The notes below the pieces were generated by a model that saw nothing but the letters and a program-made list of their open reading frames with translations, had not been told where the DNA came from and searched no databases. A stretch of 64,000 bases of DNA from Hyphomicrobiales bacterium (GTDB taxonomy: Bacteria > Pseudomonadota > Alphaproteobacteria > Rhizobiales > Rhizobiaceae), in assembly GCA_900472925.1 (NCBI GenBank), contig UCJU01000004.1, positions 186,001-250,000 of the forward strand. The letters are read 5' to 3'. Numbering within the stretch: the stretch's first letter is position 1; each line of letters opens with the position of its first letter. Of the stretch, positions 26,108-37,383 are shown in pieces. A program made the position numbers and the translations under genes.

Positions 26108-27091
26108 ATGCATGTTCTGATCATCGGTGCCGCCGGAATGGTTGGCCGCAAACTCACTCAGCGCCTTGTGACGGAAGCAGAATTGAGGGGTGAGCCGATT
26201 AGCGCGCTGACGCTGGTCGATGTGGTAAAGCCTGAGGCCCCAAAGGGGTTTTCCGGTCAAGTCGTTACGCGTGAATGTGATTTCAGCGCCGCTGGTGAGG
26301 CCGATGTGTTGATTGGCTGGCGGCCCGACGTAATCTTTCATTTGGCCGCCATCGTTTCCGGCGAGGCGGAACTCGATTTCGATAAGGGATATCGGATCAA
26401 TCTCGATGGAACGCGCTACCTTTTCGACGCCATCCGTATCGCCAACCAGAGCGCCGGTTATTTTCCTCGCGTCGTTTTCACGTCATCGATCGCGGTCGTC
26501 GGCGCTCCCCTGCCATTCCCAATCCCAGATGACTACCACCTCACGCCGCTGACCAGCTACGGCACACAGAAGGCGATGAGCGAGCTATTGCTGGCGGATT
26601 ATAGCCGTCGCGGTTTTTTCGACGGCATCGGTATCCGTCTTCCAACGGTGTGCATCCGCCCCGGCAAGCCAAACAAGGCGGCTTCCGGCTTTTTTTCGAG
26701 TATTCTTCGCGAACCGCTTGTCGGTCAGGAGGCGGTTTTGCCGGTATCCGACGACGTTCGGCATTGGCATACATCACCACGGTCGGCGGTTGGTTTCCTT
26801 CTGCATGCCGCAAGCCTTGACCTGTCGAAACTTGGCTGGCGCCGCAGCCTTGCCATGCCAGGCGTCAGCGCGACCGTCGGTGAACAGATCGAAGCTTTGA
26901 GGCGAGTGGCCGGCGAGGACGCCGTCAAGCTCATCCGTCGCGAACCAGATGACATGATCATGAAAATGGTCGCAGGCTGGGCTGCAGGCTTTGAGGCCAA
27001 GCGGGCTGTCGAACTCGGGTTCACCTCGGAAAAGAGTTTCGATGACATCATCCAGGTCCATATCGAGGATGAGTTGCAAGGTAGGCTTTGA
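26108..27091 (+). CDS. denD: NAD-dependent epimerase/dehydratase, D-erythronate dehydrogenase-like
   Basis: 327 residues, an extended SDR. The Rossmann motif is IIGAAGMVGRKL, catalytic Ser lies in FTSSIAV and the YxxxK pair in SYGTQK. The overall pattern, including NAD-site GAAGMVG and RLPTVCIRPGKPN, matches DenD, which oxidises D-erythronate to 2-oxo-erythronate. DenD usually sits beside a DUF1537 kinase (OtnK/DenK), a class II aldolase-like OtnC and an isomerase OtnI; none is in this window. The exact sugar acid here may therefore differ. Start ATG 26108 after GGGAGAAG. Confidence 0.75.
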   Translation: MHVLIIGAAGMVGRKLTQRLVTEAELRGEPISALTLVDVVKPEAPKGFSGQVVTRECDFSAAGEADVLIGWRPDVIFHLAAIVSGEAELDFDKGYRINLDGTRYLFDAIRIANQSAGYFPRVVFTSSIAVVGAPLPFPIPDDYHLTPLTSYGTQKAMSELLLADYSRRGFFDGIGIRLPTVCIRPGKPNKAASGFFSSILREPLVGQEAVLPVSDDVRHWHTSPRSAVGFLLHAASLDLSKLGWRRSLAMPGVSATVGEQIEALRRVAGEDAVKLIRREPDDMIMKMVAGWAAGFEAKRAVELGFTSEKSFDDIIQVHIEDELQGRL

Positions 27092-27188
27092 ACACGACAT
27101 TTTGTCATGAGGTGGCTGATGTCTTTGATCGTTCTGGTATATGTCCGCCTCTCCGCCAACGGCATGTTCGGTGCCGAATTGACCTAGA

Positions 27189-27214
27189 ATCAGGGGCGAT
27201 GATTGCGCCCTGAT
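27189..27214. terminator. Hairpin between denD-like and MDR genes
   Basis: ATCAGGG (27189-27195) pairs with CCCTGAT (27208-27214); two more pairs can form past a one-base bulge. No T-run follows, so it may be a partial terminator, mRNA processing site or operator just before the MDR gene. Confidence 0.4.
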
Positions 27215-27239
27215 CATCCAGATTTCCAAGGAGTGATGC

Positions 27240-28253
27240 GTGAAAACATTTCAGGTAGGAGAACGCAACGGTATTGAGGCGCTGGTTTCTGCCACGAAAG
27301 CAGACCCGACCGTGGCCCCAGGTCATGCAATCGTTGCCCCCCGACTTGTTACACTGATCAGCCGTGATGTGCAGTTCCTGCGAGGCACCTATGGCGGCCA
27401 ACAGCCCGCTGATCGCGTTCCGGTATCGGAAGGCGTCGGAGAGGTCATATCCGTTGGCGAGGGTGTGACGCAGGTGAAGCCGGGTGATCGCGTCGTGTGT
27501 GGTCATTTTTGCAGTTGGATTGAAGGAGCGTTTCGTCCAGAAATCTTCGATATCGATGTGGGTATCACAATGGACGGTTGGCTCGCGGAAAAGGTCTCAT
27601 TACCCGCAAATGCCTTGATTCGTGTGCCAGAATCACTTTCGAACAAGGATGTAGCAGGGCTTGCATCGGCTGGATTGACCGCATGGAATGCTCTTGTGGG
27701 AATATGCTCCGTCAAGGCGGGCGATCTGGTGCTCTGCCTCGGAACAGGTGGCGTGGCCTTGGCAGCGCTGCAGATCGCAAAGGCTCACGGCGCCCGTGTT
27801 GCCATGACATCTTCGAGCGATGAGAAACTTTCAGTTGCTCGTCGCCTGGGTGCAGACATCACTGTGAATTATCGCAGCCAGCCCGACTGGCCTGCGGAAC
27901 TTCTTAGGCAGACCGGTAACAAAGGCGCCGATATCATTATGGAAACCGGCGGCCAAGACACGCTTGCCCAGTCCATGGAAGCTGCTGCCATTAACGGCCA
28001 GATCGTCATCGTAGGTGTTTCCCCTGGAACGACGCCAGCGGTCTCGGACTATGTCTCCTTTATCCGCAAGAACATTACGATCCGGGGCATTGCCAATGGC
28101 AATCGTGCCATGTTCGTGGATCTGCTTAAGGCGATAGAGGCTGCTAAGATCGAAACGGTGGTCAGCAAAACCTTTGGTTTCAATGAAGCTCCAGACGCAT
28201 TCGCTTATTTCGCGGCAGCCCAACACGTCGGTCGAGTGATGATCGAAGTCTGA
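27240..28253 (+). CDS. Zinc-binding dehydrogenase superfamily (MDR) oxidoreductase
   Basis: 337 residues. The N-terminal GroES-like half has SEGVGEVISVGEGVTQVKPGDRVV and the C-terminal Rossmann half has CLGTGGVALAALQIAKAHGA. The usual structural-zinc cysteine cluster is not seen, so it is probably a zinc-free quinone-oxidoreductase-like member using NADP(H). Start GTG 27240 follows AAGGAG. It is 148 bp downstream of the denD-like gene and may work in the same pathway. Substrate unknown. Confidence 0.85.
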   Translation: MKTFQVGERNGIEALVSATKADPTVAPGHAIVAPRLVTLISRDVQFLRGTYGGQQPADRVPVSEGVGEVISVGEGVTQVKPGDRVVCGHFCSWIEGAFRPEIFDIDVGITMDGWLAEKVSLPANALIRVPESLSNKDVAGLASAGLTAWNALVGICSVKAGDLVLCLGTGGVALAALQIAKAHGARVAMTSSSDEKLSVARRLGADITVNYRSQPDWPAELLRQTGNKGADIIMETGGQDTLAQSMEAAAINGQIVIVGVSPGTTPAVSDYVSFIRKNITIRGIANGNRAMFVDLLKAIEAAKIETVVSKTFGFNEAPDAFAYFAAAQHVGRVMIEV

Positions 28254-28258
28254 TTTGA

Positions 28259-28288
28259 CCGTCTGGCGGCCGGTAGGCCGCCAGACGG
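28259..28288. terminator. Strong bidirectional hairpin
   Basis: CCGTCTGGCGGCC (28259-28271), loop GGTA, GGCCGCCAGACGG (28276-28288): a perfect 13-bp stem between the convergent MDR and LysR genes. The T-tract is poor, but stem strength and position indicate a transcription boundary. Confidence 0.75.
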
Positions 28289-28323
28289 CACCGGTGAAGC
28301 CATATTACTGAGGTCGCACGGCA

Positions 28324-29208
28324 TCATTTTGCTTGATGACAGAGATCGATAAGCGTCAGCGCCGCCTTGCTGGCATGGCGTTCCTTGTGCCTGAGAAGAC
28401 GGAATTCGCGGACCGACGCTGGGAAGTCGACCTCGCATAGTCTGCCGCTGTCGATATATTGCTGTGCGGCAAGCCGCGACACGGCAGTTGCTCCGCTCCC
28501 TGCCAGCAGCGCGCAAAGGATCGATTCATTGGATGGCAGGACCAGAACCGTATTGAGTGCGCTAGCCTTTATGCCCATGCCATCAAGGGTTTCTTCGAAC
28601 GCCGAGCGGGTACCGGAACCCACTTCCCGCATAACCCATCGGCCTTCTTTTATATCGTCGGGTGTAAGGGCTTTTTTGCCGGTCCAAGGGTGAGAGGGGC
28701 CAACGACAACGACCAATTCATCATGCGCCACGATGGACGCTGCAAGTGCCGGCTCGTCCAGTTCACCTTCCACCAAGCCTATATCGGCTTCGCCGCTGAT
28801 GACCGCATCTGCCACAGTGCGTGTATTCCTGATCGTCAAGCTTAATTCTATGCCGGGAAATTTGTTATGAAACTCCATGAGGTGCGGTGGCAACCAGTAG
28901 CTGGCGATGGTCTGGCTGGCAAAAACGCTGAGCGAACCTCGTTGCATGCAGCCAAGTTCGCTGAGGATGAGCTCCACCGACTTTGACCGTGCCAGAAGTG
29001 CGCGCGCCTCTTCCAGGAAAGTACGTCCGATGGGGGTCAGTTCAATACGTCGTCCGATCCGGTGGAAAAGCTCGACGCCATAGTGTTGTTCGAGATTGCG
29101 GATGGATGCGCTCACGGCTGAGGGCGTCAGATGGATCGCAGCGGCAGCCTTGGTCAGGTGCTCACGCTCGGCGACGGCGACAAAAATTGCGAGTTGTTCG
29201 AAGGTCAT
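28324..29208 (-). CDS. LysR-family regulator, YeiE/CysB-like
   Basis: 294 residues, with HTH LTKAAAAIHLTPSAVSASIR and an effector domain containing SQTIASYWLPPHL and MREVGSGTRSAFEE. The GSGTR loop and the ASxTIxxYxLP stretch resemble E. coli YeiE, a LysR protein reported to respond to sulfite and to control yeiH. Here too the gene is divergent from a YeiH-family exporter, 106 bp from its chosen start. I infer control of that exporter. The LysR gene is not part of the smo unit itself. Confidence 0.85.
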   Translation of the reverse strand: MTFEQLAIFVAVAEREHLTKAAAAIHLTPSAVSASIRNLEQHYGVELFHRIGRRIELTPIGRTFLEEARALLARSKSVELILSELGCMQRGSLSVFASQTIASYWLPPHLMEFHNKFPGIELSLTIRNTRTVADAVISGEADIGLVEGELDEPALAASIVAHDELVVVVGPSHPWTGKKALTPDDIKEGRWVMREVGSGTRSAFEETLDGMGIKASALNTVLVLPSNESILCALLAGSGATAVSRLAAQQYIDSGRLCEVDFPASVREFRLLRHKERHASKAALTLIDLCHQAK

Positions 29209-29242
29209 AGGAAATCGTTCTGTTTTTCCGAATGAAACGTAG

Positions 29243-29266
29243 AATTTTATTCGATGGAAGTAAATT
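29243..29266. promoter_or_regulatory. Possible LysR binding site upstream of the YeiH gene
   Basis: AATTTTATTC (29243-29252) and GAAGTAAATT (29257-29266) form an imperfect inverted repeat (8 of 10 pairs) with a 4-bp gap, in the AT-rich divergent promoter. Confidence 0.35.
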
Positions 29267-29314
29267 TAGTTAGATGAAAAAACTGTCACAAATCAGCATT
29301 TGAGACAGCGCATC

Positions 29315-30331
29315 ATGAATTTCTCTAAGACACGTCAGATCACCCCCGGCCTTGTTGTTTGCCTTATGGTCGCAGGTGCGGCCTATGTTTTGGCGCGTGT
29401 TCAGCATGCGCTACTTGGCGCCGGATTTCTGGAGGCGCTGGTCTTTGCCATCATCCTTGGCATCATCACCCGCACTGTGCTGTCGGAGAGAAAATCCTGG
29501 AAGCCCGGTATCAGCTTCAGCTCCAAGACATTGCTGGAAATCGCCATTGTCCTCCTCGGCGCGTCGATCAGTTTTGCGACCATCCGGGATGCGGGCCTGA
29601 CGCTGATTATTTCGGTTGCCGCGATTGTTACTATGTCGATCTATGTCAGCTTCGCGGTGGCCCGGCTGCTGGGCCTGTCGCCCCGGCTGGCCATGCTGAT
29701 CGCCTGCGGAAACTCAATCTGCGGCAATTCGGCCATTGTCGCGGTGGCACCTGTCATCGAGGCCCAGTCCGACGAGGTCGCTTCGGCGCTCGCCTTTACG
29801 GCTGTTCTCGGCGTTGCATCCGTCCTCCTTCTCCCTTTGCTCTATGTCTATGCGGGCCTTGGTGCTGCCCAATATGGTGCGCTTGCGGGTATGACGGTCT
29901 ATGCCGTTCCGCAGGTTCTGGCGGCAGCCGCACCGGCGGGTCTCGTCGCGGTTCAAACAGGTACAGTCATCAAGCTTCTGCGTGTCCTTATGCTCGGGCC
30001 GGTCATTTTCACGCTGGGCATTCTTCAGGGAAAAGCTGCCCGGCGTGAAGGCCGCACGACGAGCTCCAGCAAACTCGTCCCTTGGTTCATCATCGGCTTC
30101 ATGCTTGTCGTCGCCGCACGGTCGCTTGGTCTCATTCCGCTCGATCTGGTGACCATCCTGCTGACGATCTCCAGTGGACTGACAGTCATCGCGATGGCAG
30201 GGCTTGGGCTGTCGGTCGATATTCGCACCGTGGCCAGTGCGGGAGGGCGCGTTATCCTGGCGTCTTCAATCTCGCTGCTTCTGCTTATCGCGGTAAGCTA
30301 CTTCGTGGTCATCGCCGCGCTTCAAACGTAG
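29315..30331 (+). CDS. YeiH family putative sulfate/sulfite exporter
   Basis: 338 residues from ATG 29315 (a TTG at 29300 would add five residues), with about ten membrane spans. The conserved block IACGNSICGNSAIVAVAPVI and the preceding LLGASISFA segment identify the YeiH/Cons_hypoth698 family. The family is annotated as sulfate exporters, and enteric YeiH is linked to sulfite. Next to the sulfoquinovose monooxygenase genes, export of the sulfite released by SmoC is the natural inference. It is convergent with smoA. Confidence 0.85.
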   Translation: MNFSKTRQITPGLVVCLMVAGAAYVLARVQHALLGAGFLEALVFAIILGIITRTVLSERKSWKPGISFSSKTLLEIAIVLLGASISFATIRDAGLTLIISVAAIVTMSIYVSFAVARLLGLSPRLAMLIACGNSICGNSAIVAVAPVIEAQSDEVASALAFTAVLGVASVLLLPLLYVYAGLGAAQYGALAGMTVYAVPQVLAAAAPAGLVAVQTGTVIKLLRVLMLGPVIFTLGILQGKAARREGRTTSSSKLVPWFIIGFMLVVAARSLGLIPLDLVTILLTISSGLTVIAMAGLGLSVDIRTVASAGGRVILASSISLLLLIAVSYFVVIAALQT

Positions 30332-30355
30332 ATGGCTGGGTTTGAAGAATGGACA

Positions 30356-30375
30356 GTCGCATCTCAGGATGCGAC
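30356..30375. terminator. Hairpin overlapping the smoA stop
   Basis: GTCGCATC (30356-30363), loop TCAG, GATGCGAC (30368-30375): perfect 8-bp stem between convergent yeiH-like and smoA genes. It covers the smoA stop codon. Read leftward, TGTCCATTCTT follows. Confidence 0.5.
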
Positions 30376-30891
30376 CGCGAAACGTCCCATTGCGCCGCGC
30401 GCAAAGCACAAAGGTTCGCCGTCGCGATGGGCTGCACGCAAGACGCGACCCAGAAGGATCGAGTGATCCCCACCATCATAAACAGATGCACGCTCGCATT
30501 CGAAACGGCTCAATGTGCCCGCTATAATCGGAACACCTTCAGGGTTCATGTCCCAGGCAAAATCTTCGAAGCCAAGACCACCGCGCGTAAATCGGCTGCT
30601 CAACTCGCCCTGATCGGCACCCAGCACGTGGATCGCGAAGTGCGTGGCACCAGCGAAGAGATCATGTCGCGACGATGTTTTGGCGGGCGACCACAGGATC
30701 AAGGGCGGATCGAGCGAGACCGATGAGAAACTGTTGACCGTCATGCCGATCGGCCCATCAGGCGTCTGCGCTGTTACGACCGTGATGCCGGTCGGAAAGT
30801 TGCCAAGGGCAATGCGGAAACTGCGGGTGTTCGTCGCGTCTGGAACGAACATGTGTTCCCTTTGAGACTCCATGCTGCTGAGCGATGTCAT
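30364..30891 (-). CDS. smoA: NAD(P)H:FMN reductase of the SQ monooxygenase
   Basis: 175 residues, a flavin reductase-like split barrel: ALGNFPTGITVVTAQTPDGP, IGMTVNSFSSVSLDPPLILW and, near the end, GRVLRAAHRDGEPLCF. In the sulfo-SMO pathway SmoA reduces FMN with NADH and hands FMNH2 to SmoC. It is last of the leftward smoC-smoB-smoA operon, overlapping smoB by one base (ATGA). Assignment rests on family plus a gene order identical to the A. tumefaciens locus. Confidence 0.9.
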   Translation of the reverse strand: MTSLSSMESQREHMFVPDATNTRSFRIALGNFPTGITVVTAQTPDGPIGMTVNSFSSVSLDPPLILWSPAKTSSRHDLFAGATHFAIHVLGADQGELSSRFTRGGLGFEDFAWDMNPEGVPIIAGTLSRFECERASVYDGGDHSILLGRVLRAAHRDGEPLCFARGAMGRFAVAS

Positions 30892-31781
30892 CAGGGCACC
30901 TCATGGCCTTTTGCGAGCGTATAGAGTTCAAACCACATCTGCTTGTCCATGACGACCTGGCTTGCTTGAGAAATGGCAGAGATGCGCTGAAGATTGTTGG
31001 TGCCAAGTACGGGTAGAATTTTTGCCGGATGCCGAAGCAACCACGCGATAGCGACTGCGGCAGTGTCGACGCCCTGATCTCCGGCAATTTTCGCCATGGC
31101 ATCTGCCAGGGCTCCACCTGCGGTCATCAACGCACCGCCACCCAGCGGAGACCATGCCATCACGGCAAGATTGCGCTCTTGGAGATAGGCGAGATCACCG
31201 TTCGTGAAGGCCGACGTTTCGGCAAGGCTGAGTTCGATCTGGTTGGTCACCAGTTCGTTTTCCATATGCGTCTGCAACAGCGAAAAATCCCACGGGCGGA
31301 AGTTGGAAACGCCGACGCTGCGGACCTTGCCTGATGCGACCAACTCGTCGAGCGCTGCACCGGTTTCGTCTGGGTCCATCATCGGATCAGGGCGGTGGAT
31401 CAGCAGCAGGTCGATGTGATCGGTCGCCATGTCGCGTAGTGACGCCTCGACGGATGCGTTGATATGTTCTGCCGACGTGTCGTAATGCTTGACGCGGGCC
31501 GCGGAATGCCGACCGGCTGGTGCCACGATGCCGCATTTCGTGACGATCTCGACCTTGTCGCGCAGCGACGGCGATGCCTTGAAGGCTCCACCTAGGATTG
31601 CCTCGGCGGTATAGCCGCCATAGATATCGGCCTGATCGAGCGTGGTAATTCCCTGTGCAAGGCAGGCTTCGATCTTGGCTTCTACGTGCTTTGCAGACGT
31701 ATCAGCGTCATCACCAATGCGCCACATTCCGTAGACGATGCGGCTGAGTGACAGGGCGGGGGTGAGTTCGATGCGGTCCAT
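30891..31781 (-). CDS. smoB: 6-oxo-glucose reductase, aldo/keto reductase family
   Basis: 296 residues, a TIM-barrel AKR. The catalytic tetrad is visible as Asp and Tyr in LDQADIYGGY, Lys in EIVTKCG and His in LLIHRPDP. In the known pathway SmoB reduces 6-oxo-glucose, the product of SmoC, to D-glucose with NAD(P)H, so the carbon enters ordinary glycolysis. Junctions with smoC and smoA are both overlapping, indicating strict co-translation. Confidence 0.9.
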   Translation of the reverse strand: MDRIELTPALSLSRIVYGMWRIGDDADTSAKHVEAKIEACLAQGITTLDQADIYGGYTAEAILGGAFKASPSLRDKVEIVTKCGIVAPAGRHSAARVKHYDTSAEHINASVEASLRDMATDHIDLLLIHRPDPMMDPDETGAALDELVASGKVRSVGVSNFRPWDFSLLQTHMENELVTNQIELSLAETSAFTNGDLAYLQERNLAVMAWSPLGGGALMTAGGALADAMAKIAGDQGVDTAAVAIAWLLRHPAKILPVLGTNNLQRISAISQASQVVMDKQMWFELYTLAKGHEVP

Positions 31782-32938
31782 CAGTGACGGTCTCCGTTTC
31801 CAAGAGGTGTTGCGGGTGTCGCTGCGGGCACACGCCCGTGGACATGCGGCAGGGAACAGGTCTTCAATTGCGGCAGGACTTTGCTGCCGAAATGTTCGGC
31901 CTCATCCAGATGTGGGTAGCCGGACAGGATAAAGGCGCGAATGCCCATCTTTTGATACTCTTCCAACTTGCTCAGCACCTGATCTGTCGAGCCGACCAGT
32001 GCAGCGCCGCAGCCTGAGCGGGCGCGTCCGATGCCAGTCCAGAGGTTTGGCTCGATATATCCGAACTTGTCTGCCAGTTCGCGTGCTTTGGCCTGATGCG
32101 CAACGCCAAGCGATATGCTGTCATGGGCGCGGTTGCGGATCAGCTGGCCATATTCATCGTCCAGTTTGGAGACGAGATGCTCGGCATAATCCTGCGCTTC
32201 TTTTTCCGTATCGCGAACGATCATGTGAACCCGCAGACCGTAATCGAGCGTTCTGCCATGGGCCTCAGCGCGGGCATGAACGGCGCGCATGCGCTCGGCA
32301 AGCTGATCCTTAGTTTCCGGCCACATGAGATAGACATCGCACTGCGCGCCACACAGTTCCAGAGCATCGGGAGAATAGCCACCGAAATAGAGCAGAGGTC
32401 CGCCGTTTTGCTGGTAGGGCCGGGCGGGTTCAGTCGAAACACCCTTGAACTGATAGATGTCCCCATCATGATCGATGGTCTCGCGTGTCCAAGCCTGACG
32501 CAAGATTTCCACCACCTCGTGGCTGCGCTTGTAACGATAGGCGCTGTCAGCGACCTCACCGGGAAAATCGGAGCTGATGACATTCAGCGTCAGGCGGCCC
32601 TTCAGCATGTGATCGAGCGTGGCGACGGTCCGGGCTAGCATGATGGGCTGCATTTCACCGCAACGGATCGCAGCCAGCATATTGATCTTGTCGGTGATGG
32701 GCACGCATCCTGCGACGAAGCTCAGGGTGTCCTGTCCGACCTGATAGGAGGAGGGGCAGAGGATATTGCGAAATCCGAGCTCTTCGGCTTTTTTGACGAT
32801 TGCAGAGCAATGATCCCAGCTGGAGCGTAAGGAGCCATCGGGAACGCCGAGGTAGGCGTAATCATCGGAGCAAAGTGCCGAAAACCACGACACCTCAGCG
32901 GCATCGAGATCAGCAGATGTTACGGGAACAATCGTCAT
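31781..32938 (-). CDS. smoC: Sulfoquinovose monooxygenase, LLM flavin family
   Basis: 385 residues, a bacterial luciferase-like (SsuD-type) TIM-barrel. Features include RNILCPSSYQVGQDTLSFVA, MLKGRLTLNVISSDFPGEVA and LYFGGYSPDALELCGAQCDV. It uses FMNH2 and O2 to split the C-S bond of sulfoquinovose, giving 6-oxo-glucose and sulfite. First gene of the leftward smo unit, 101 bp from divergent smoD with an operator candidate between them. SsuD alkanesulfonate monooxygenase is the main alternative by family; locus context favours SmoC. Confidence 0.9.
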   Translation of the reverse strand: MTIVPVTSADLDAAEVSWFSALCSDDYAYLGVPDGSLRSSWDHCSAIVKKAEELGFRNILCPSSYQVGQDTLSFVAGCVPITDKINMLAAIRCGEMQPIMLARTVATLDHMLKGRLTLNVISSDFPGEVADSAYRYKRSHEVVEILRQAWTRETIDHDGDIYQFKGVSTEPARPYQQNGGPLLYFGGYSPDALELCGAQCDVYLMWPETKDQLAERMRAVHARAEAHGRTLDYGLRVHMIVRDTEKEAQDYAEHLVSKLDDEYGQLIRNRAHDSISLGVAHQAKARELADKFGYIEPNLWTGIGRARSGCGAALVGSTDQVLSKLEEYQKMGIRAFILSGYPHLDEAEHFGSKVLPQLKTCSLPHVHGRVPAATPATPLGNGDRH

Positions 32939-32990
32939 GAAATCCTCCTCACAGGACGTTGCTCAATTAAGTAACATCCGCTATTTAGTA

Positions 32991-33010
32991 AATCAATAAT
33001 GTATCAATTT
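32991..33010. promoter_or_regulatory. SmoD operator candidate 1 (smoC/smoD intergenic)
   Basis: Read on the minus strand this is AAATTGATACATTATTGATT. It matches the element at 33861-33880 at 18 of 20 positions, in opposite orientation, and contains two ATTGAT half-sites 11 bp apart. It lies between divergent smoC and smoD. Confidence 0.65.
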
Positions 33011-33039
33011 TTTCTGCCGAGGCCCGGGAGGGGTTGAGA

Positions 33040-33744
33040 ATGAGGAGTTCCAGAGGAAGTTTGCCCGTGTATCTCCAGATTGCCGAGACACTGGTGCGGG
33101 ATGTGACTGCGGGTCGACTGATCGACGGGGAGAAGCTTCCGCCGGAGCGCGAGATGGCGGCCACGCTGGGAATTGCGGTTGGAACGCTTAGAAAGACGCT
33201 TGCCGAGCTTCATGCTCGTGGATTGCTGGAGCGTATCCAGGGGTCGGGCAATTATATTCGTGCGGTGACTGATCCCAAGAGCGTCTATGCCATGTTTCGG
33301 TTGGAATTGGTGACGGGCGGCGGTTTTCCGACGGCGGAAATTCTCAGCGTCAGCCGTGAGGTTAAGCCTGCCGAATTGCCCGCCTTCGGGGCGTCAAAGG
33401 AAGGGCACCGCATTCGTCGGATCAGGCGTATTGCCGGCAAGGTTGCGGCCATTGAGGAAATATGGCTTGACGGTTCCTACATCGAAAAGGTCTCAGCAGA
33501 GGATTTGTCGGAATCGCTCTATCTCTATTATCGCACACGTTTGGGTCTGTGGATCGCCAAGGCGGAAGACCATATCGCCCTCGGCCACGTGCCTGATTGG
33601 ACACCCGATGTCTTCGGCAAGAAGCCCGGGGCGCCAGTTCCTTATATATTGCGTATCAGCTACTCCCATGAAGGGGCGACGGCCGAGGTGTCGCACACCT
33701 GGTACGATCCTGATATCGCTCACTACGTCAATCGGCTCAAATAG
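33040..33744 (+). CDS. smoD: GntR-family regulator (HutC/UTRA type) of the smo genes
   Basis: 234 residues. The N-terminal winged helix is LPPEREMAATLGIAVGTLRK and the C-terminal UTRA effector domain runs from about residue 90, ending VSHTWYDPDIAHYV. ATG 33040 is favoured over TTG 33034 because GGGAGGGG then has proper spacing. It lies between the divergent catabolic and transport units, matching smoD in gene order. A repressor relieved by a sulfosugar is inferred; I have not seen direct evidence for its ligand. Confidence 0.87.
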   Translation: MRSSRGSLPVYLQIAETLVRDVTAGRLIDGEKLPPEREMAATLGIAVGTLRKTLAELHARGLLERIQGSGNYIRAVTDPKSVYAMFRLELVTGGGFPTAEILSVSREVKPAELPAFGASKEGHRIRRIRRIAGKVAAIEEIWLDGSYIEKVSAEDLSESLYLYYRTRLGLWIAKAEDHIALGHVPDWTPDVFGKKPGAPVPYILRISYSHEGATAEVSHTWYDPDIAHYVNRLK

Positions 33745-33860
33745 GTTTTGGGAAAAGCCTCGACTGGTCAGTACGAATTTGCCCCATTCCACGTTTTAAG
33801 CGAAATCAAAATTCTGCTGTTAAATCAAGAGTTAGATTTCAATTTTAAACGGAATAAATT

Positions 33861-33880
33861 AAATTGATACACCATTGATT
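33861..33880. promoter_or_regulatory. SmoD operator candidate 2 (upstream of smoE)
   Basis: AAATTGATACACCATTGATT, nearly identical to the minus-strand sequence of 32991-33010. Positioned 75 bp before the smoE start, downstream of smoD, where a separate promoter for the transport genes is expected. Confidence 0.65.
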
Positions 33881-33954
33881 TCCTTATTTCCTTGCGTATG
33901 CTCAATTTCAGAGGAGCCTGAAGCAGCATCGCCGAAGGTTGGGTGGATTTAGGA

Positions 33955-36323
<2,369 letters not shown>

Positions 36324-36332
36324 GCCACGACA

Positions 36333-36366
36333 CGTCTCTCCTTCCTGTTTTCGGGCAGGAGAGACG
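36333..36366 (+). terminator. smoF/smoG intercistronic hairpin
   Basis: CGTCTCTCCT (36333-36342) pairs perfectly with AGGAGAGACG (36357-36366) around a 14-nt loop. It lies right after the smoF stop with no long T-run, as expected for an attenuator or mRNA-stabilising stem. Confidence 0.6.
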
Positions 36367-36443
36367 ATCTCTCGAAATGGCCTGACCTCTGGAGGCAACG
36401 CTTTGCATCGCCGCCAGAACTTTCAATGTCTCGGAACGAAGCC

Positions 36444-37379
36444 ATGGCAATGACGACCCCAATCAATGCTGGTGATAATCAGTCGGCACAATCGCCAGGC
36501 TGGACGCGGTGGCTCGACCTCAGCGACCGTTCACTGGCGGTATTGCTTCTGGCGCCGGCGGCGCTGCTTCTGGCGTTGATCATCGTCTATCCGGTGTGTC
36601 GTTTGATCTATACGAGCTTTTTCAACCTTTCCCTGACATCGGGTTTGCCTGCCGCATTCGTGGGCTTTGAAAATTATCAGCTGATGATCGAAGACCCGGT
36701 TTTCTGGGAAACGACGTGGAACACGGTTCTGATCACGTTGATCACGGTGCCCGGTGCGCTGTTTGTCGGCCTCGGTCTTGCGTTGATGGCGAATCTCCCT
36801 TTTGGCATGCAGTGGCCCGTTCGCCTGTCTCTGCTGATCCCGTGGGCGTTGCCCCTATCCTTTGCCGGATTGATCTTCGCCTGGTTCTTCCATTCCGAAT
36901 ACGGTGTGGTCAACGATGTCCTCAACCGTTTTGGCTTTGAAGGCATCATCTGGTTCAATTCCCCAAACTGGGCTTTTGCCGCCATCTGCCTCACCATCAT
37001 CTGGAAGACATCGTCCTTCATGGCGCTGATCATTCTGGCGGGTCTGCAAACCATTCCGCGTTCGCTCTATGAAGCTGCGGATGTGGACGGTGCCGGGCGG
37101 CTTCGGCAGTTCTTCGAAATCACTCTGCCGCTGCTCAAGCCTTCGATCGTCGTGGCCTTGATTTTCCGCACGATCACAGCGCTCCAGACCTTTGATATTC
37201 CTTACATGATGACCGGAGGCGGGCCCGGTACATCGACGGCGACACTTGCCATGTATATCCACCAGAACACCGTGTCCTTCCTCGATCTCGGCTATGGCTC
37301 GGCGCTCGCCGTCGTCATGTTCGTGATGTCCATGTGCGTGACAGCGGTCTATCTGCGCATGATCAGGACGAAGGAATAG
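36444..37379 (+). CDS. smoG: ABC sugar permease, MalF type
   Basis: 311 residues with six main spans and the EAA-loop region [23 protein letters not shown] 36444 has GGAACGA upstream; ATG 36426, six codons earlier, cannot be excluded. It forms the transmembrane channel with SmoH. Confidence 0.87.
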   Translation: MAMTTPINAGDNQSAQSPGWTRWLDLSDRSLAVLLLAPAALLLALIIVYPVCRLIYTSFFNLSLTSGLPAAFVGFENYQLMIEDPVFWETTWNTVLITLITVPGALFVGLGLALMANLPFGMQWPVRLSLLIPWALPLSFAGLIFAWFFHSEYGVVNDVLNRFGFEGIIWFNSPNWAFAAICLTIIWKTSSFMALIILAGLQTIPRSLYEAADVDGAGRLRQFFEITLPLLKPSIVVALIFRTITALQTFDIPYMMTGGGPGTSTATLAMYIHQNTVSFLDLGYGSALAVVMFVMSMCVTAVYLRMIRTKE

Positions 37380-37383
37380 TGCC

